Assembly (NCBI RefSeq): GCF_910592395.1
Contig: NC_088316.1
Span: forward strand, 17,424,001-17,488,000
DNA length: 64,000 nt
Reading direction: 5' to 3'
Source of the DNA: Lineus longissimus
Taxonomy: Eukaryota; Nemertea; Pilidiophora; Heteronemertea; Lineidae
Of this stretch, positions 1 to 14,300 are shown piece by piece. A model generated the notes under the pieces. It saw only the letters and a program-made list of their open reading frames with translations. It did not search any database and had not been told where the DNA came from. The position numbers and the translations under genes are program-made. The first letter of the stretch is position 1, and every line of letters starts with the position of its first letter.

Positions 1-338
1 AAAACAATCTGGCAACTTTAAATCCACTGAATGTCTTGTTTTGTTTACGCTGTTCATGCACAGGACAAAAGTTTTTTCGATGATTCATAGATCCCTCGTG
101 ATGCTAGACTGAGACCTCAAGCCATCTGTTCCCTCCCACAGGCAAAAATTAATATACTCCACACCATCTTTTTTTCTTGACATGGTTGGCGTTGAGACTA
201 TCGTCTGATTGTTGCTGCTTCAAGCAATACTGATGTTCTAACCTCACCAATGGATGCAAAGCTTAGTGTTGATACCCCTGCAACCAGAGCAATGGCGGTC
301 TTAGTGTCGAGGACAGCAGTACCATCTTCCCTATGTTT

Positions 339-563
339 GATCACCTGTGATATAGATGTCATCAGAACCACTTGCTGTTTCGGTCAGATTATTTTGCTGA
401 TGTGTAGCGAAATTCAAGGTTCATAAGCTCTGATAAGTGCTGATGTGCTGGAATCAAGATTGGATCGAACACTTCAGGATCAGTGAGTGTATATAACATG
501 AACATCACTACCAGTTGTCTTCTGTGGGATCACATGTGATTTAGATGCCACCAGAGCAACTTG
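339..563. repeat. Diverged direct repeat pair, 189 bp apart
   Basis: GATCACCTGTGATATAGATG at 339 and GATCACATGTGATTTAGATG at 528 continue into CATCAGAACCACTTG and CCACCAGAGCAACTTG. Both copies contain a GATCAC.TGTGAT palindrome. This suggests an old tandem duplication; nothing coding is seen. Confidence 0.5.
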
Positions 564-3500
564 GTGTTAAGAGCACACTGTTTAGCTGTATATATAGTCA
601 TTGCTTTCTATAGAAAGTGTTTGTTGAAAAGTTCTCTCTGTGTTTCCTGTCGTAAAGGAGTCTTTAAGAGGGATTTGTGTACGGACAGTGTCTTTGTGTT
701 TTAAGACAAGATGTGATATGTTTCCCACTCTGTTGTTTTCTTTTTCAAAGCATCACATGTATCTCTTCCATCACATTGTTTCACCCACGAAAGAAGCTGT
801 TGCCCATAAATAATGCTAAGGTTGACAAAACATCTCTTTGATTTTGCATTAGGTGTTGAATGGCATAAGGTAGCTTTGAAGATTCTTGAATGGCAGATTC
901 TGACTGTGTTGCCAGAGGTTTCAATCATCAACATTTCTGTGGTGGTTGTGTTAAATGGTCATGTTTCTCTCAGTGCCAGCATCAACTCTTCAATCCTTTC
1001 TGATATTTTCTTGTAAGAGAATTAGTTTGTAAAATCCTTTGAGATAATTGATACTCTCTGGTTTCTTCCTCATCATAGGATGCAGTCATGATGACAAAAA
1101 TGAACAACAACAAGAGATGACTAGAGATAACATGGCAAAGAACTGCTAAAGGTGTCAAAGTCTAACGAATCTCCTTTATTTATCATATACATGTGTGCAT
1201 ACAATGATGTTGGACAGATTTTCAGCTGCTCTGGTCTGGTGGTCTCTGGTTAGCAGTCATTGTGTCTCTTATTCGATCCCTCCAGTCAGTGTGACGACAG
1301 GTCTCTTGGCCTCAGATGCCTCAGTGCTTAAGGAGCTTATGTAAGTTCTTTAAAAAAGTTTCAGACCAGACCAAGATTGTGAAGTCGAATGATACTCGAC
1401 AATCATTAACATCAGACTTTACACCAAAAACTTATCAATTTCAACTTTTGGGAACTCCTATATATACAAACCAGTTAATATCCTATTTTTCTCTGAGAGT
1501 GTTGGTGAAATCCCTGCACAAACATGAAGAAATATTTCAAAGCAACTCGGCTGTCAGTAATATCACATTACTTTGTGGTTTGCTGTTCTGTATGACAACA
1601 TCATCGAGCTTTGACTATTCTTCCGTGGTTTGACTTGACAGGTTTTTATACATTCTTTTAGTGAGAAACCTTACACTCTTACAATTTATGTCATTGAATT
1701 TGTCACAACTCGAGCCTCTCTGATGAAAACAGATCGATTTTCTTTCCCATCAGATGTTTTTGATGACGGTTCATTAGATACCTTTACAAACAGACTTGTG
1801 GTATCTGTCACTTGATACAGTTACAGGTTGCTTTTACTACAGTGTCAAGGGAGTGGAATGGACCTTTTGTATGAAATGCAAATGGTCTGTATCTTTGCTC
1901 ACTAAGACTGGTTACATTAGAAGGAAGATTACGAATCTGCTGAGTGGGAAAAATGGATCCTTATATTCCTTTTATGCTCTAGATAGGAAAGGGTTATCAC
2001 TTTCACTACGATGAAGACATTTCGCGGTCCAGCGCATCACAGCACACAGTTCGACAGGCAGCATTTGTGATCAAGTAACATAATGACAAAATACAACACA
2101 ATGCGTTTGTGACATCATTGGACATCCACACTCAACAATTATTCCTAAAGTGCTTGGCAGTGAAGTGTTCAATGAAACATTTTGTATCGGGTAATTAAAA
2201 TTCTCATTAAGCACTGTTAAACTGTACAATTGTATATTGGACCCAAATCCAAAATCTATATCATATCATTGTTCAGTTGACAAGCATTGGAAATGTTTTC
2301 TGTCCGGGCCTGAGAGGCATGAGACAAGTACCAATGGATTATAACAAATTAAAAAGGATTTGAGTTGGCAAAACAAATAGCTGCCAGGGGTACAGTGTCA
2401 CTATTGGTGGTATGTTGTACAGCCTCTGGCTATTGTAGCGTCGGACAAGACATTAGAATTTAGTAAGAATAACCATTTTAGGGGAATTAAATAAGATTTT
2501 ATCTGGAGTGGTTAAGGAATGTCCTGGATTTGCTAAATTGTTAAACCTTTTCAACTGAAAATTTGCACAGGCTGTTTTCCAAAAATTCGAACTGTGGGAT
2601 AAAGTATGGCCTATGACCTACTTCAGTTCTTTGGTTGACTTGCTTCTCTCCACGGTGGCCTAGAACTATGTCTGAAAATGTTTACATGATTGGCAAGCGC
2701 TTCATTATTGGAAAGCGATATGACAAATAAGATGCTATGAAATGAACAAGGCAGAGTCCAGTTTAATGAGCTACCAATAATGGCACGAACAGAACAGTAC
2801 ATCAAAATAAAACCGATCATTTTTCTACTTCTGAAGCCAATTCCAATGTTTTGATCGACAAGAGCAGACACTTCCCACCACTTCATTGGTCTAATGTGAC
2901 AGGGTATTCTATAATTCATGCCTAGCTTGCCGAGCCCCGGGTTGAAGAGCCGAAAACTGATAATGCTGCACTAAATTTGCAGTTTCATTTGCAAAATTTA
3001 TTGTTGCCCACTTTGGTCTGTTGCGTTGTTCGGTTGTCAGAATGATGCATAATCGGTACCGTTGGTCATATGATATGAACCAGATCAATCCTTGACCGGA
3101 ATAGGAGTTTTATATTCGAAGCTGAGAGGGTTAGAATATCTAAGAGGTATAAATAATGCACCCTTTTCATTCCTGCTTCTTCCAAATGAACAAAGATCTT
3201 GTCGCATGTAACTGGCCTTGGCATTCATAAGGACCCACTCAGACTTGTTGATGAAATCTTGCAACAAAGAAATAATCCAAAGCTATAAAAATTAAAGACT
3301 AAGGTCACATGATAAACATGTGCATTAAAGCATTCTTATGGAAGAAACATATGTAAAGTCTCGCAAGAAAGTCATGCGATATGAAATATGCACGAAGCGT
3401 GTCGAACAGTGCCTCTTATCTTGTCACAGGTGGTTGATTTCCTTGGAGAGATGCTCGGACAATACTTGCATATCAACAAAGAAATGGAAGAAATCGCTAA

Positions 3501-6500
3501 GGTGGCATTTATCATCGTTATTATCATCATTTTATGATATAGCGCAGCGCGATTCATGACTATTGACATGTGGCAATATAAATTTATATCATCGCAGACA
3601 GTTGGGGTAATTATCTCAAGTGCTAAAAGGATGCTAAAATGATCTTGCCTAAAACAACTACTCAATATGTTTCAGTATGGCTGTCATTTTTTATGGCAGG
3701 CTGATGTCTTGGGATTCCTTGGCCCGGCGTGTGGCGGAGACATGTGACACAGTGAGATGACACCAAGCATGATACAGGATTCCTATTAAGAACCTGGCGC
3801 TGATGGCATGTCGACAGGCTGGCTTATTTTTCAGAATAGGATCAAGTTGGCCCCAACTCAATGTTGTCAGAATTGCCTGTACATTACAAAGTGTCAATGT
3901 ATATAAATCTCATCATGAAAGTGGAATGGTGTTGAGGGGTTCATCTGATTGTTATGAAGTATTTGGCGGGAAATCGATTGTCATCCGCTGAGAAAGTTAT
4001 CAATGTTATGCTAGCGGAGCGTGAATCGAAAGGTCAACACAGATGTGATGATTATAATGAGTGTTTATGGGTGCTGTATCAGTTGGTGAAGTGGACAGCT
4101 CGATGTACCGTGTCAGACACGAGCCAGTGCTTTTATTTCATATCTGTCATGTATGCAAGGAGTGTCTGAATGCCTGACATAGTCTAGTGTTTTGGCCATA
4201 AATCAAAGAAAGTTTCCTTTTAAATATCCGATTGTCACTGCATGGTACTCATATGATGGTTTGATATTCAAGTCCTCATATGAAAAATACAAATACAATG
4301 GAAGTCCACCCTTGGCCTGAAAGCTGTATAGTAGGAATAAGGGATAGCATATAATCTTGGTCAATCTGACTTTGTTTCTGCCCACCTGGAAAGTGGAAAG
4401 GCAGCCAATTTCCATGGTGATGACATGCTGAAGCCTTAGAAGATTACTGGTTCATTTAACCGTGACATCTTGAGGCTAAACTGACCATTGATCGCAACAC
4501 GTGTGTGCGTGGAGCACTGGACACACCCTGATATGGTTGAGAGATGGTTGGTCACACTATCATGGGTACAACTCAACCTGTTGTTCAGAGAGGATTAAGA
4601 CTGAAACTGTTCAAGAGAGTCTGTTCTAGTAAATGCAGTTCGTGGTTCGATGGACTCCTGATCAAGCGCTGGCGCTGGGTTCCAATCTCATCCTGCCACT
4701 TTTTCCATGTTAGAGTTAACTCGTTGTTAGCCTTCAGCTTGACTATATATGACATTTTAGCTACACTCATCAACCTTGTTTGCTATTTGAGATTTAAATA
4801 TCAGAAGTAAAATTCCCGATGACTCACTTGTGAGTATTCTCATTATGGTTTAAGCCTGTTGTTAATACGATGGCATTTCCAACCACACTCGGATAAACTC
4901 AAAGGTGAATTGCAATACGAACCACAGATCCCGACATTACTGTCAGTCAACGCGAGGATAATTCGTATTAGTCGGAGTGTAAACTCTATGAAAAGACTTA
5001 GTTCATTTGTCAACGAAATTGGAATATTGGGAGTTGTTAGTCATAATGGTAATGATATTTGAGTGAAAATGTGTCACTTCTATGTAGCTTAAGTTGGAAG
5101 AGTTGAACATGTTGAAGTCACTCTTGATTCAGATCTGGTCGGAACATGAAAGCTTGACTTAGGCAGTTTTGCCACTGGCGACTCTTGTGGTAAAGAGCTG
5201 ACCTAGGTGAACATATCAATTTGGCAAAAAAATGATGATATCCTAGTTATGAGCCCGGTGTGTTAATCACTATATATACAGTAGTATGTCAGTTATTAGT
5301 TGAAGAGAAATATTTATCTCATGACTGGTGATGCACTTTTCAAGGATGTGCAAACCTGTCAGAGTTGGCACTTCATGTCAATGATTTCCCTCTGGACCAA
5401 TGGGGGTCAGTTCCAGTCCATTCTCATTCTAGTCACTGGTACTGCATCAATACTTTGAATGTATTAACTCTTCTGTGCATTTTGTGGGGGGAGCATGTAG
5501 TAATTGGAAAGGTTTTGTAAGAATGCAGGTTGCAAACTTACATAATGTAGCGAAGAGCAAATTGAGGCAGTGGCATTGGACACAGTCAGCCCAAGGTCCC
5601 GATTTCGGATTTCCTGGTACTTTGAGTGAGTTAGCATCGAGACAGTCAGTCCAAGAACAACGATCTTCGATACAACATTCAAGGATGTGCCTGACAGCTT
5701 TCCACTCATCGACACGAGACTACATTGATCAGGAGTTGATTTCCCAAAAGGTTGAAGGGTCACTGAAGGTCCTCTCATAGCTTTCTGCGATATATCTTAT
5801 GATTAGGAACTTATCAATCTTTCCATTATCTCTCAAATTTTAATCGAGACGCTGCATCTTTCCATTAATTTGACGAGGCAGCAAAGACTCGGGTAAGATG
5901 CGATATATTGTTTTAGTTTTATTCATTTAAGTATTCATTTTATTCATCATTTTCCAATTTTGAAACTCGCTTCAAATCGCGTGTGTGGATTCATCCCTGC
6001 GGCTTTCATGACAGGTTGATGGATGAGTAAGGTAAGTTTGGTAATTGTAATTTAGGCATAATATTGGTGAGTGTAACAGTTTCAATACACTTTCAGCTAG
6101 ATGACATCTTGCATTACCTTCATTGGGGAAATTGAGAGAAAAAAAGATGAAAGGCTATAATAGATAATGTAGTCTATCATTTCGCATGCTGCTATTGTTT
6201 TGACAGCATGAGTGCGTGTTACATCTGATATTTTGACTCCCTAGTTTGATTTAAATGTGATTAAGTCCTATAGCATGTATGACAGTTTTAATGCACATTC
6301 AGGTTATGACGTATCACACTAGATTCGTTGGTAAAAGTGAGGGATGAAAGATGAATGGCGATGATATGTATCATAGTCAGCAAGTGACTTTATTCAAAGT
6401 ATAATAGATGAACATGTAGCAGAGTTATATTGTTGCCCGTTTTTGAAATCCTCACTAAGGAATGGTATACAACTTGATGTGTACTAGATGAATAGAATGC

Positions 6501-8759
6501 CTGTTTTCTGGTTTTTCTTGACTTTTTAGTATGTTGTCCTTTGTGTATCTCCAAAACCAGTATATGGTCAGTAGAATTCTTATCTGGTCGAATGCATAAA
6601 ATTGAGGGCGAAAAACACATCCTGGAAACATTTCAATCTATGATTCATTAAATCTGATGAGGTCTTTTCTTGTATATTTCTTTTCATCACCTGTTTTCCA
6701 CTCACACTGAACTCAGCCCCCTAATTGAATTTCCTTTGTGTGCCCGACCCAGTGATGTCACGACATAGGGTGTTATAAAAACACCCCTGAGAAACCTGAA
6801 TTTTCTTAAAAACACCAGCGGGAGAATTTTTTGTCATCCAAGGACATTTTCAGCATATCTCATTTTCAAGACGTTTATTATCTCTCGGTAGTCCTCCTTT
6901 GTTTCAGTATTGAATTAGATTGGTGGCCTTAATTCCTGCCTATGGGGTTTTGAGTGGTGAAATGAGACAGCTTTTTTGCTTTAAAATATGCCGGGAGGGG
7001 GATTTTCAACTTTTTTCTTCCAAGGACATGTCTGAATTTCTTTTTGCTGGAAATAGGTTTGAGTTTTGAAATGAAGACTTGGTTTTCTCTTCTTGTCAAT
7101 TTCTTTTTTTGCAGAGTTGGTGGGGTGAGGGGGGGGGAGTGCTGTGTGGGGGCTGTAATGAGAACACACATTATAGGTCAGTCCTTTTAGGATGTCCATC
7201 AGGTCCTTCTAACAGCCATCTGTAGTTTTAGCATACCTTACTGTTATGTGTGTTTCACCCTAGTTGTAAGAGATTGTGCCTACATTAGCATCGTGTTCAT
7301 AGACAGTTCTGTATTCGTACATTGAAGTGAACCAAAGTCTGTTCAGAGAGATTTCAGAAGAAAAACCAAACCCGACAAATTGTGAAAAATTTTCAGTGAC
7401 ACTAATCTCTGCTGCGTTAATTTGTGAAATGAGTCATAATGATTGTCAAGGGAAATAACCACCACAATTGGAATATTACCCATTGAAAATCAGAGAACGA
7501 CCCACAAACTCTCTATCATTGAATGAAAAAAAGTTCTGTACTTTGAAAAATAGTCAGGAAATGTGCATTTAGCGGCATTTTTGAACAACATATGGTTATT
7601 GTGTAAACTAATTGTGCAATGTTTTAAATGTAAAACCTTACCAATAAGCTCCCGAGGCCAGTGCTAGTTTTGTGATTGGACTCTCTGGAATTGAACCCTA
7701 CGGGGCTGCAGAGAATACCTAGCTTTCGAGTTGTGAAATGGGCATATTCAATAGAATGTCCAAATGCACATCACGGAACATTCAGCATGCAGATCAGCCC
7801 GACCTTACTCTCTATGTATCTAACTATTAGTACATTCCAGTCTAAGAAGCTATCAAACATTGTGCATGACATACACTTTTACCTCACTTAGCCTGATTCA
7901 AAGCAAAGTATCATATCCCACACTTGGGACAATAAAAACATGATGGATATTCCATGGAATTACATTTATTTTAAATGAATGTGCTGACTATTTGAGTCAT
8001 ATATCTTTAATGTCCCAGCGATTTCTAATATCTGCCGTATATCCCTCTTGGGAAGGCTCGGTGTATAGTTGATGTTCAGATGCATCTGATGACTGCATTG
8101 TTTCAAGTATGTTTTCTCTCTTTTGAAAAACCTTCATAGTACTTTCATTTGCTACTATGACCTCTGTGCCTTGTTGCTCAATCAGCGTCAGCGCTCACAC
8201 CAGAGTTCAGATTTCCCCTGGAGCCAGAGCTGCTGTTAAAATTGCCTTTTGGCAACCATGAATTAACGCTATGTTGGCTTATGCCAGCTAAAGATTTTGT
8301 CTGCATTCCAATGTATATTTGTACATTTTTTCTTTTCTCTGAAATGAATCACGAGATGACATGTTTTATGATATTTTTCTCATTGTGATAAACATTAGCG
8401 CACATTCAATAAAATTCTATGTTTGAAATTCGAAGCTTGCCTCAAAATAGCACATATCCTTGGGCTTGTTAATGTAAGTATAACCCTTTCTGCATTGTTT
8501 ATTTTTCAAATATGAAACACTGCAATTTATGGAGGAATATTATAATGTTCAGCTGCATGCTTTAACCATTATTGAATTTAGGCGGGGCTGTTTGAAAGAA
8601 AAAAACCTAACACATCCCCTTCGTCAATTTATTGAAGTAAGTGATCTGAAATATTTTCAGGTCAAAAAGGAGTGTCTTTATGTAATACTAGGCCGGCATT
8701 ATTCAGTTTATCCTGTACAGAGGGAAGGCAATCATAAGGAACGTCGATTCCTCTGAAGC

Positions 8760-9016
8760 AGATCACGCAAATACTCAACAACATCGTCGGGTTCGTCCAG
8801 TACAGCTACAGACCACACATATTATAACTTCATGAAGCATTATGAGACCGACACTCTCGCTGCCTTTCCCTTTCAATACACGTCCCATACACGGATTAAT
8901 CTCCTCGGCGCAGAGCATCTGTTTCGGACCATTAAATGATGCGTGTTTCACCGATGATGTGCGTGCAGCAAATGATGCTGAAGTAAAGTATTCACTCGGT
9001 GGTACAATCCTCGCCA
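8760..9016. other. CpG-bearing segment, possible exon or regulatory island
   Basis: This stretch is richer in G, C and CpG than its surroundings and is open on both strands (+ 8842-9039, - 8775-9017). On the + strand it ends in CGACAG followed by GTAATG, a passable splice donor at about 9010. Neither translation contains a domain I recognise. It could be an exon, a conserved non-coding element or chance. Confidence 0.2.
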
Positions 9017-10704
9017 TAAGTCGACAGGTAATGACTTAATTATTCTGTAATTGACCCCACCTTGTTTTGGATTATCAAGCTGAAGGTGAAATGTCTCATT
9101 TAGATACTGTAATTGTTACTACTATGGAACTGCAGCAGTCAAATGTCGATGGTGCACTAGCGTTTGGCTATGAATGATTGATGCTTTTCATCCACTAATC
9201 AGATGATATTTTTGAAAAATAAACAAGTGCACAGCATGTGGAAAGGTGACAACACCATTAAATTCCTCAATCAAAAATTTTCAAAATTGTTGCAGGCGGC
9301 TGCCAAAGTTCTCAATTTGTTCACTTAGGTCTTATTGTCAACATGATTTGTATATAATTGCCCACTGCGCCATATGCAGTGTCCTTTACACATTTGAGTG
9401 CAATATATTTTTGATGTTTTTATTGGAGAAGGGCCCTTTAAGAGGTACTTCAGAACATGTGGCGTTATTCATTCATACGGCATCACTTGTATGTCCGCTA
9501 CTATCGAGCAAGTTCTGTGGTAATTGTTTTGTCTAGCCATACATATCTATGTAGAAGGGTACGAGTCCATTGTACAGCCATTGATGCCACGTAAGAAATT
9601 ACCCATATCCAAAAGTCCTTTTGAAGTAATTGGTTTTTGCCTATCATATATATAAGTTGCTGTTTACTGAGAAACTTATGTAGAGACTTTAAAGAAGTTT
9701 TCAAATGTACACATTTCCATTTGACCAAAAAGCTAGCCATGAGCCTGTAAATCCCTTTTGGATTATAGTCTATTGTGACCTGTTAAATTATTAAAGCAAA
9801 GTGCTACATTTCATTGAAATTTTAGGTGATACTTGAAACCCTGACCTGTTTCAGAACCAAGTCAAAGGTTTTACAAATCAGGACACAATTAGCAGATTAG
9901 AATATGGTCCTCGGGGCATTTGGGTAATTTACATCTGAATACCGTTGTAAAAGTGAGCTGAAGTGGGCACAAAAATGTCCTGTTTATATCTGATGTAAGA
10001 GTTGTCAAACACAAAACATTCAGAGAGGGAAAATTACAGTATCAGGGTCTATTACGTGTCGCAGCTGAATAGACCACTGCTGGAATCTGAGGCGAACTGA
10101 CCAATCCATGCCCAAGGCAGCCAGGTAGGAAACCTCATACTCAGGTATGACTACAGAACACATCACAGTAGCGTGTAGATGTATAATCAATTGGAGTTTA
10201 TGGAACGAGGCTGCATGGCACATGTGAGGACTGTTCTGATCTCCCTTCCAACTGGCATCAGTCTTGTCTGTGGCTGTGTGCGGTAAACGTCGTGAGTGCG
10301 CTCTCTTGCTCCATAAGGAATTATCACACAAATAGCGCTAGAGTTTGAGAGATTCACGGAATATTGTCAGGAATTGTGGAATTATATGGTTTGGATTATC
10401 TTTTGATAGGTAGGTAGTTCTTTTTAAAAATTCTCCCATGTTAGTGACACATGACCATGTGCTCTTTTCAAAGCTAAAGACAGAGTTGATGTGGGTCTGT
10501 TACACAACTTTTTCCAATTCCACCCCCTATTTCTGTTCTCTAATTCATGCAGAAGTGAAGTTGAAATTTGCTTCAAAAACAAACTATCAAGTCAATTTTC
10601 TTTCACTAATTTGATTGGTTCAGTTGAAGTGATTGTCATTATCAGGATAATGTTGTTGGTAAGTGTACCAGATCTGTAGAATTGCAAGAGATTACATAAC
10701 TAAT

Positions 10705-11395
10705 GACTCCACCCTTCAGGCACGTGTTATGACATAACACAAAAGTTCTTTATGAAGGAAATCAGTTTCATTTCTGGGATTGTCATTTCCAAGTGAGTGT
10801 TGGGTGTCATAATGTCAAGTAATGGTCTTCAAAAAGAACAGAGAATATTAAGGGTTCGTATTCACATGGTTACATTGGATGATGAGACGTAAGTCCTGCC
10901 CTGAAAACCTTTTCAGACTGATGTTGTGACATAACACAATAGTTCAATTTTTCTGAATGTGGTCAGTTTCATTTTTGGGAATGTCAATTCCAAGTAAAGT
11001 TTGGACGTCGTCATGCATTTAAAAGGTCTGAAGAGTGATGATGTAGGGTTTTATTGTGTTCGATGATGACATAACTCCATGTCCAATAGACCACTGCTTC
11101 AGACTGATCATGTGGATATAGCAGTTCTTCTTACATGTAGGAAATCAGTCAGTTTCATTTAGAGATTGTCAATTCCAAGTCAGTTTTGGGTGTCGTAATG
11201 ACAAAATCACTTGTTTGCGGAGGTCATTCCATGTGCCTGGTACAAGAACTGGTCAAGCAGCATCCTGCAATCAATACCGAACTAACCGAGTTCAAGTTTT
11301 ACCAACAGTTTTTTGTCGCACTAGCAGCTATCATAATCCCGGGACATTGTTTTTGTCACATTACCTGCATCCATGCTCCAATAAACCACTAGGCG
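10705..11395. repeat. Three diverged tandem copies of a unit of about 190-200 bp
   Basis: The motif TGTCA(A/T)TTCCAAGT recurs at 10781, 10982 and 11167. Each copy is preceded by CAGTTTCATTT (10763, 10963, 11150) and, in the first two, by a TGACATAACAC block (10730, 10927). CCAATA(G/A)ACCACT recurs at the unit ends near 11084 and 11379. The spacings of 201 and 185 bp imply tandem duplication followed by substitutions and small indels. No coding frame is shared by the copies. Confidence 0.75.
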
Positions 11396-14300
11396 CCAGG
11401 AAGATTTAAGCTGATCTATATTCGGCAACCCAGAACAGCTAAATATATAGCAACTGACAACAAATCCATATCGAAAAAAAAGAATGTTTTCCAAAAACGC
11501 ATTAGTTATCCATTTGTGAATTTATCAAATGCTTTGTTGAAAGAAATTTGTCATGATCCAAACAAAAGGATTTTTTATTATGATGGTTGTGTTAACATCA
11601 ATATAGATGAAATTGACATGGCATACAACGCATTTATGGAACTAATCATGACTGGTATATTAGCTTCCAGGAGGAAATGAACCTTGGGTATCAATTCAGT
11701 GCGGTTACCAGTGGTTTGGATATTACATTTGCTATTCTGATAGATTGGGTATTGGCAAAACGATCAGGGTCATAGCAGGCGCTAGGTGTCCGTCTGTTGG
11801 CATATTTTGCAGAAATGGACAGTAGTTGCCACAGCATTTCTTAGTGATCATGTTAGGGTTTAAATTGTATCGACCCAACTTCCAGTGGCCTTCCAGTAGT
11901 TCGGCTGGGATGTATCTGCTCTGCGATGGATCAGGGTACTAATAGCAGGCCATCCAGTGGATTCTATTGGCATATATTAGTAGTTCTAGTTGATTTCCAA
12001 TGTGATTCCTTTGCCATTTTGCCAAGAAAGACAAAGGGTCAGGGAAGTTGGTAATTAGAGTGGTCACTGGAATCCCACTGGAAGTAAGACTTCTGCTTAT
12101 TCAAAAAAACAACAGAACCAAAGTCATCAACTCGATGTAATTATGAGTGATTTTCCTTTCTGTCTGTCTCATGTTGCCTTTCAAGAACCGCAGAAGTCTT
12201 AGCAGCAAAATCTCTTGGATAAAAACAATCTACCTCCAAGGTCTGTCTCCTTTGATGTCAATAGTGTTGATCTCGTGTGTTGCGGCGCCATGCAGGAATC
12301 ATAAATGCTGGTGCATCATCCAGCTAGTTTAAACTATTAATGGCGCATGCAACGTGACATATTGCTAGTACTGCCACATTAGTACAAATTTTGATGGATG
12401 TGCTCCACCATTATGGAGATATAAAAGGCTAAACATTAGCCCATTAGAAGTAATCTGACTGTTTTCAAGTTTGATGGGTGGGAAACTATGTGAAATTATG
12501 TGGTTCTTTTGTGGAGAACAATAGACTTTACTTGGTTGGTGATATATTCGCTATAATGTTTTGATAGTTGCTCTATAGAACTGTTATTCAAGTTAGTTCA
12601 GTGTAAAAACTACCAGACCTTCTCCCTAGCGCATTTGGCAAACCTTCTTGGATCTTCTTCTTGTAATCAGACCTTCTCCTTGCTTTGTTTACTTTACAAT
12701 TCACCTGTTATAACAGTGTGGAAGTTCACACAACCCTTGTTAAATTCAGCACAAGGAAACTACATTGAACACTGCGACCCTAAAATAATCAATTAAAAGA
12801 GCCACAAGATGGAACCATTGAGAAAGAAGTGGTAGACCTACATGTACGTCAATTTGAAATTACTTGTCTGCTACCATCCCTGGTAAATGTACTCTTTTCC
12901 CAAGTGTGTCATTACATCTTAAGCAATTTCGCGGATATGTCCCCAGGGTCGATGCGTGGCCCTCCTACCACACTTCGAGGTGCTAACCAAGCGCCTGTCA
13001 ATAAAATAAGCGTTTCCGTCAAGTAAGAAAATTGGTATTGATATTCTAAAAGGTCTCCAAGCCAGTGGGAGACATTTCAGTCCAAAGCGGATAGGGCTCC
13101 TGCTGGGATCAGAGGTAGGTCTTTGACCCTTATGCTCCAGGGTCATCAGACCCTTTCCTTGGTTGAAATTCAAACATTGTGTACATGTACGTTATAAAGT
13201 CGGTGTATCAATTGCTCTGGGTTTTATTGTAGGTTCTAAATGCTGCAAAACTTGTGTACCTTATGACCTGATCCTTTCTCAGACAGTATGATATCCGCTG
13301 GCTGGATCAATTCAATCTTAGATCATCATTCAGGTGTTCGGAAGTTTTTCACGCGTGTATTGCCAAGTTCGTTACCACCGTTACTGGATGTTTTAACGTA
13401 ATCTGTTGATTTGTAGATGATCATGAGAATTTGAAATGCTGGAATGCTGGATGAAATATCGCAGATGAGTTGGTTGTGCAGCACCTTTGGTCTAAAAAAG
13501 CTGAAATCTGTTGTTGAAGAAGGAACGAGTCTTCCTGATTGATGTTTTCACTATGCATCAGTCTCACCTTACAATATTGTCATCAGCAGCTCAGCGTGAG
13601 ATTTTCGAGAGCGCATATCGCTGCTTTGATTAATCAGCAAGTGCCTTCGAAGGTGTCCTTAGCAATTAGAATGTAATGGCCAACAGGTAAAGGGAATCAA
13701 ACACCATCTCAAATCACCATAACATGAATAAGTTACTCATGGTCATCCAAAGGTAATTAGTCACCAAGGACGGAACACATTGTGAGAAACAATGACAGAT
13801 TTCAATGAATTTATTCATCTAGGTTCGTTTTTGCTCTGGTGAGCATGGCGGGAAAATTAGCCGTGGTAGAATATCTTATGACTTGTCTGAGGAAGCCCCT
13901 TGTTGCAAGCTAAAAGCAGTGTAACCCTGTCATAATAATGGTGGTGATTGTTTAAAAGCACTGTTTGGCCACAAGTTGTTCTCAAGATAAACTGGAGAAT
14001 ATTGTGACTGGTATAACCCTAAAGCCAAAATGTCGCCTCCACCTGATTCCATAATGGAAATCACCTTTATACCCTGATGCTTTGCCATTTGAAAAGGAAA
14101 CCTGCATTGTGTTAGTAAATATTCCTACAAATGGAATATCCTACATGTAACACCCAGATTTGTATCAAATGTATAGTTTCGGCAGCTGCGGTTTTGATTC
14201 TTCCTCATGTTCTCTTTCAGCTTTCTTACCAAGTTCGACTAACAAAAAAGTTAAAAAGTTTGTTATCTAATCCATTTGTGGCTGTTGGTTTTGCTCGTAT

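Larger units (their letters stand above)
1..10704. other. Non-coding, no gene recognised
   Basis: AT-rich sequence whose frames are all short, lack domains and often overlap on opposite strands. Apart from the repeat pair at 339/528, the CpG segment at 8760-9016 and a G-rich tract near 7125-7155, nothing is identifiable. It could be intergenic or intronic. Confidence 0.6.

Noticed and set aside
5464-5780. About 100-codon frames on both strands
   Set aside because: They are open on both strands with no domain, and contain a partial internal repeat (AGTCAG(C/T)CCAAG at about 5585 and 5646). They look like chance in a slightly GC-richer patch.
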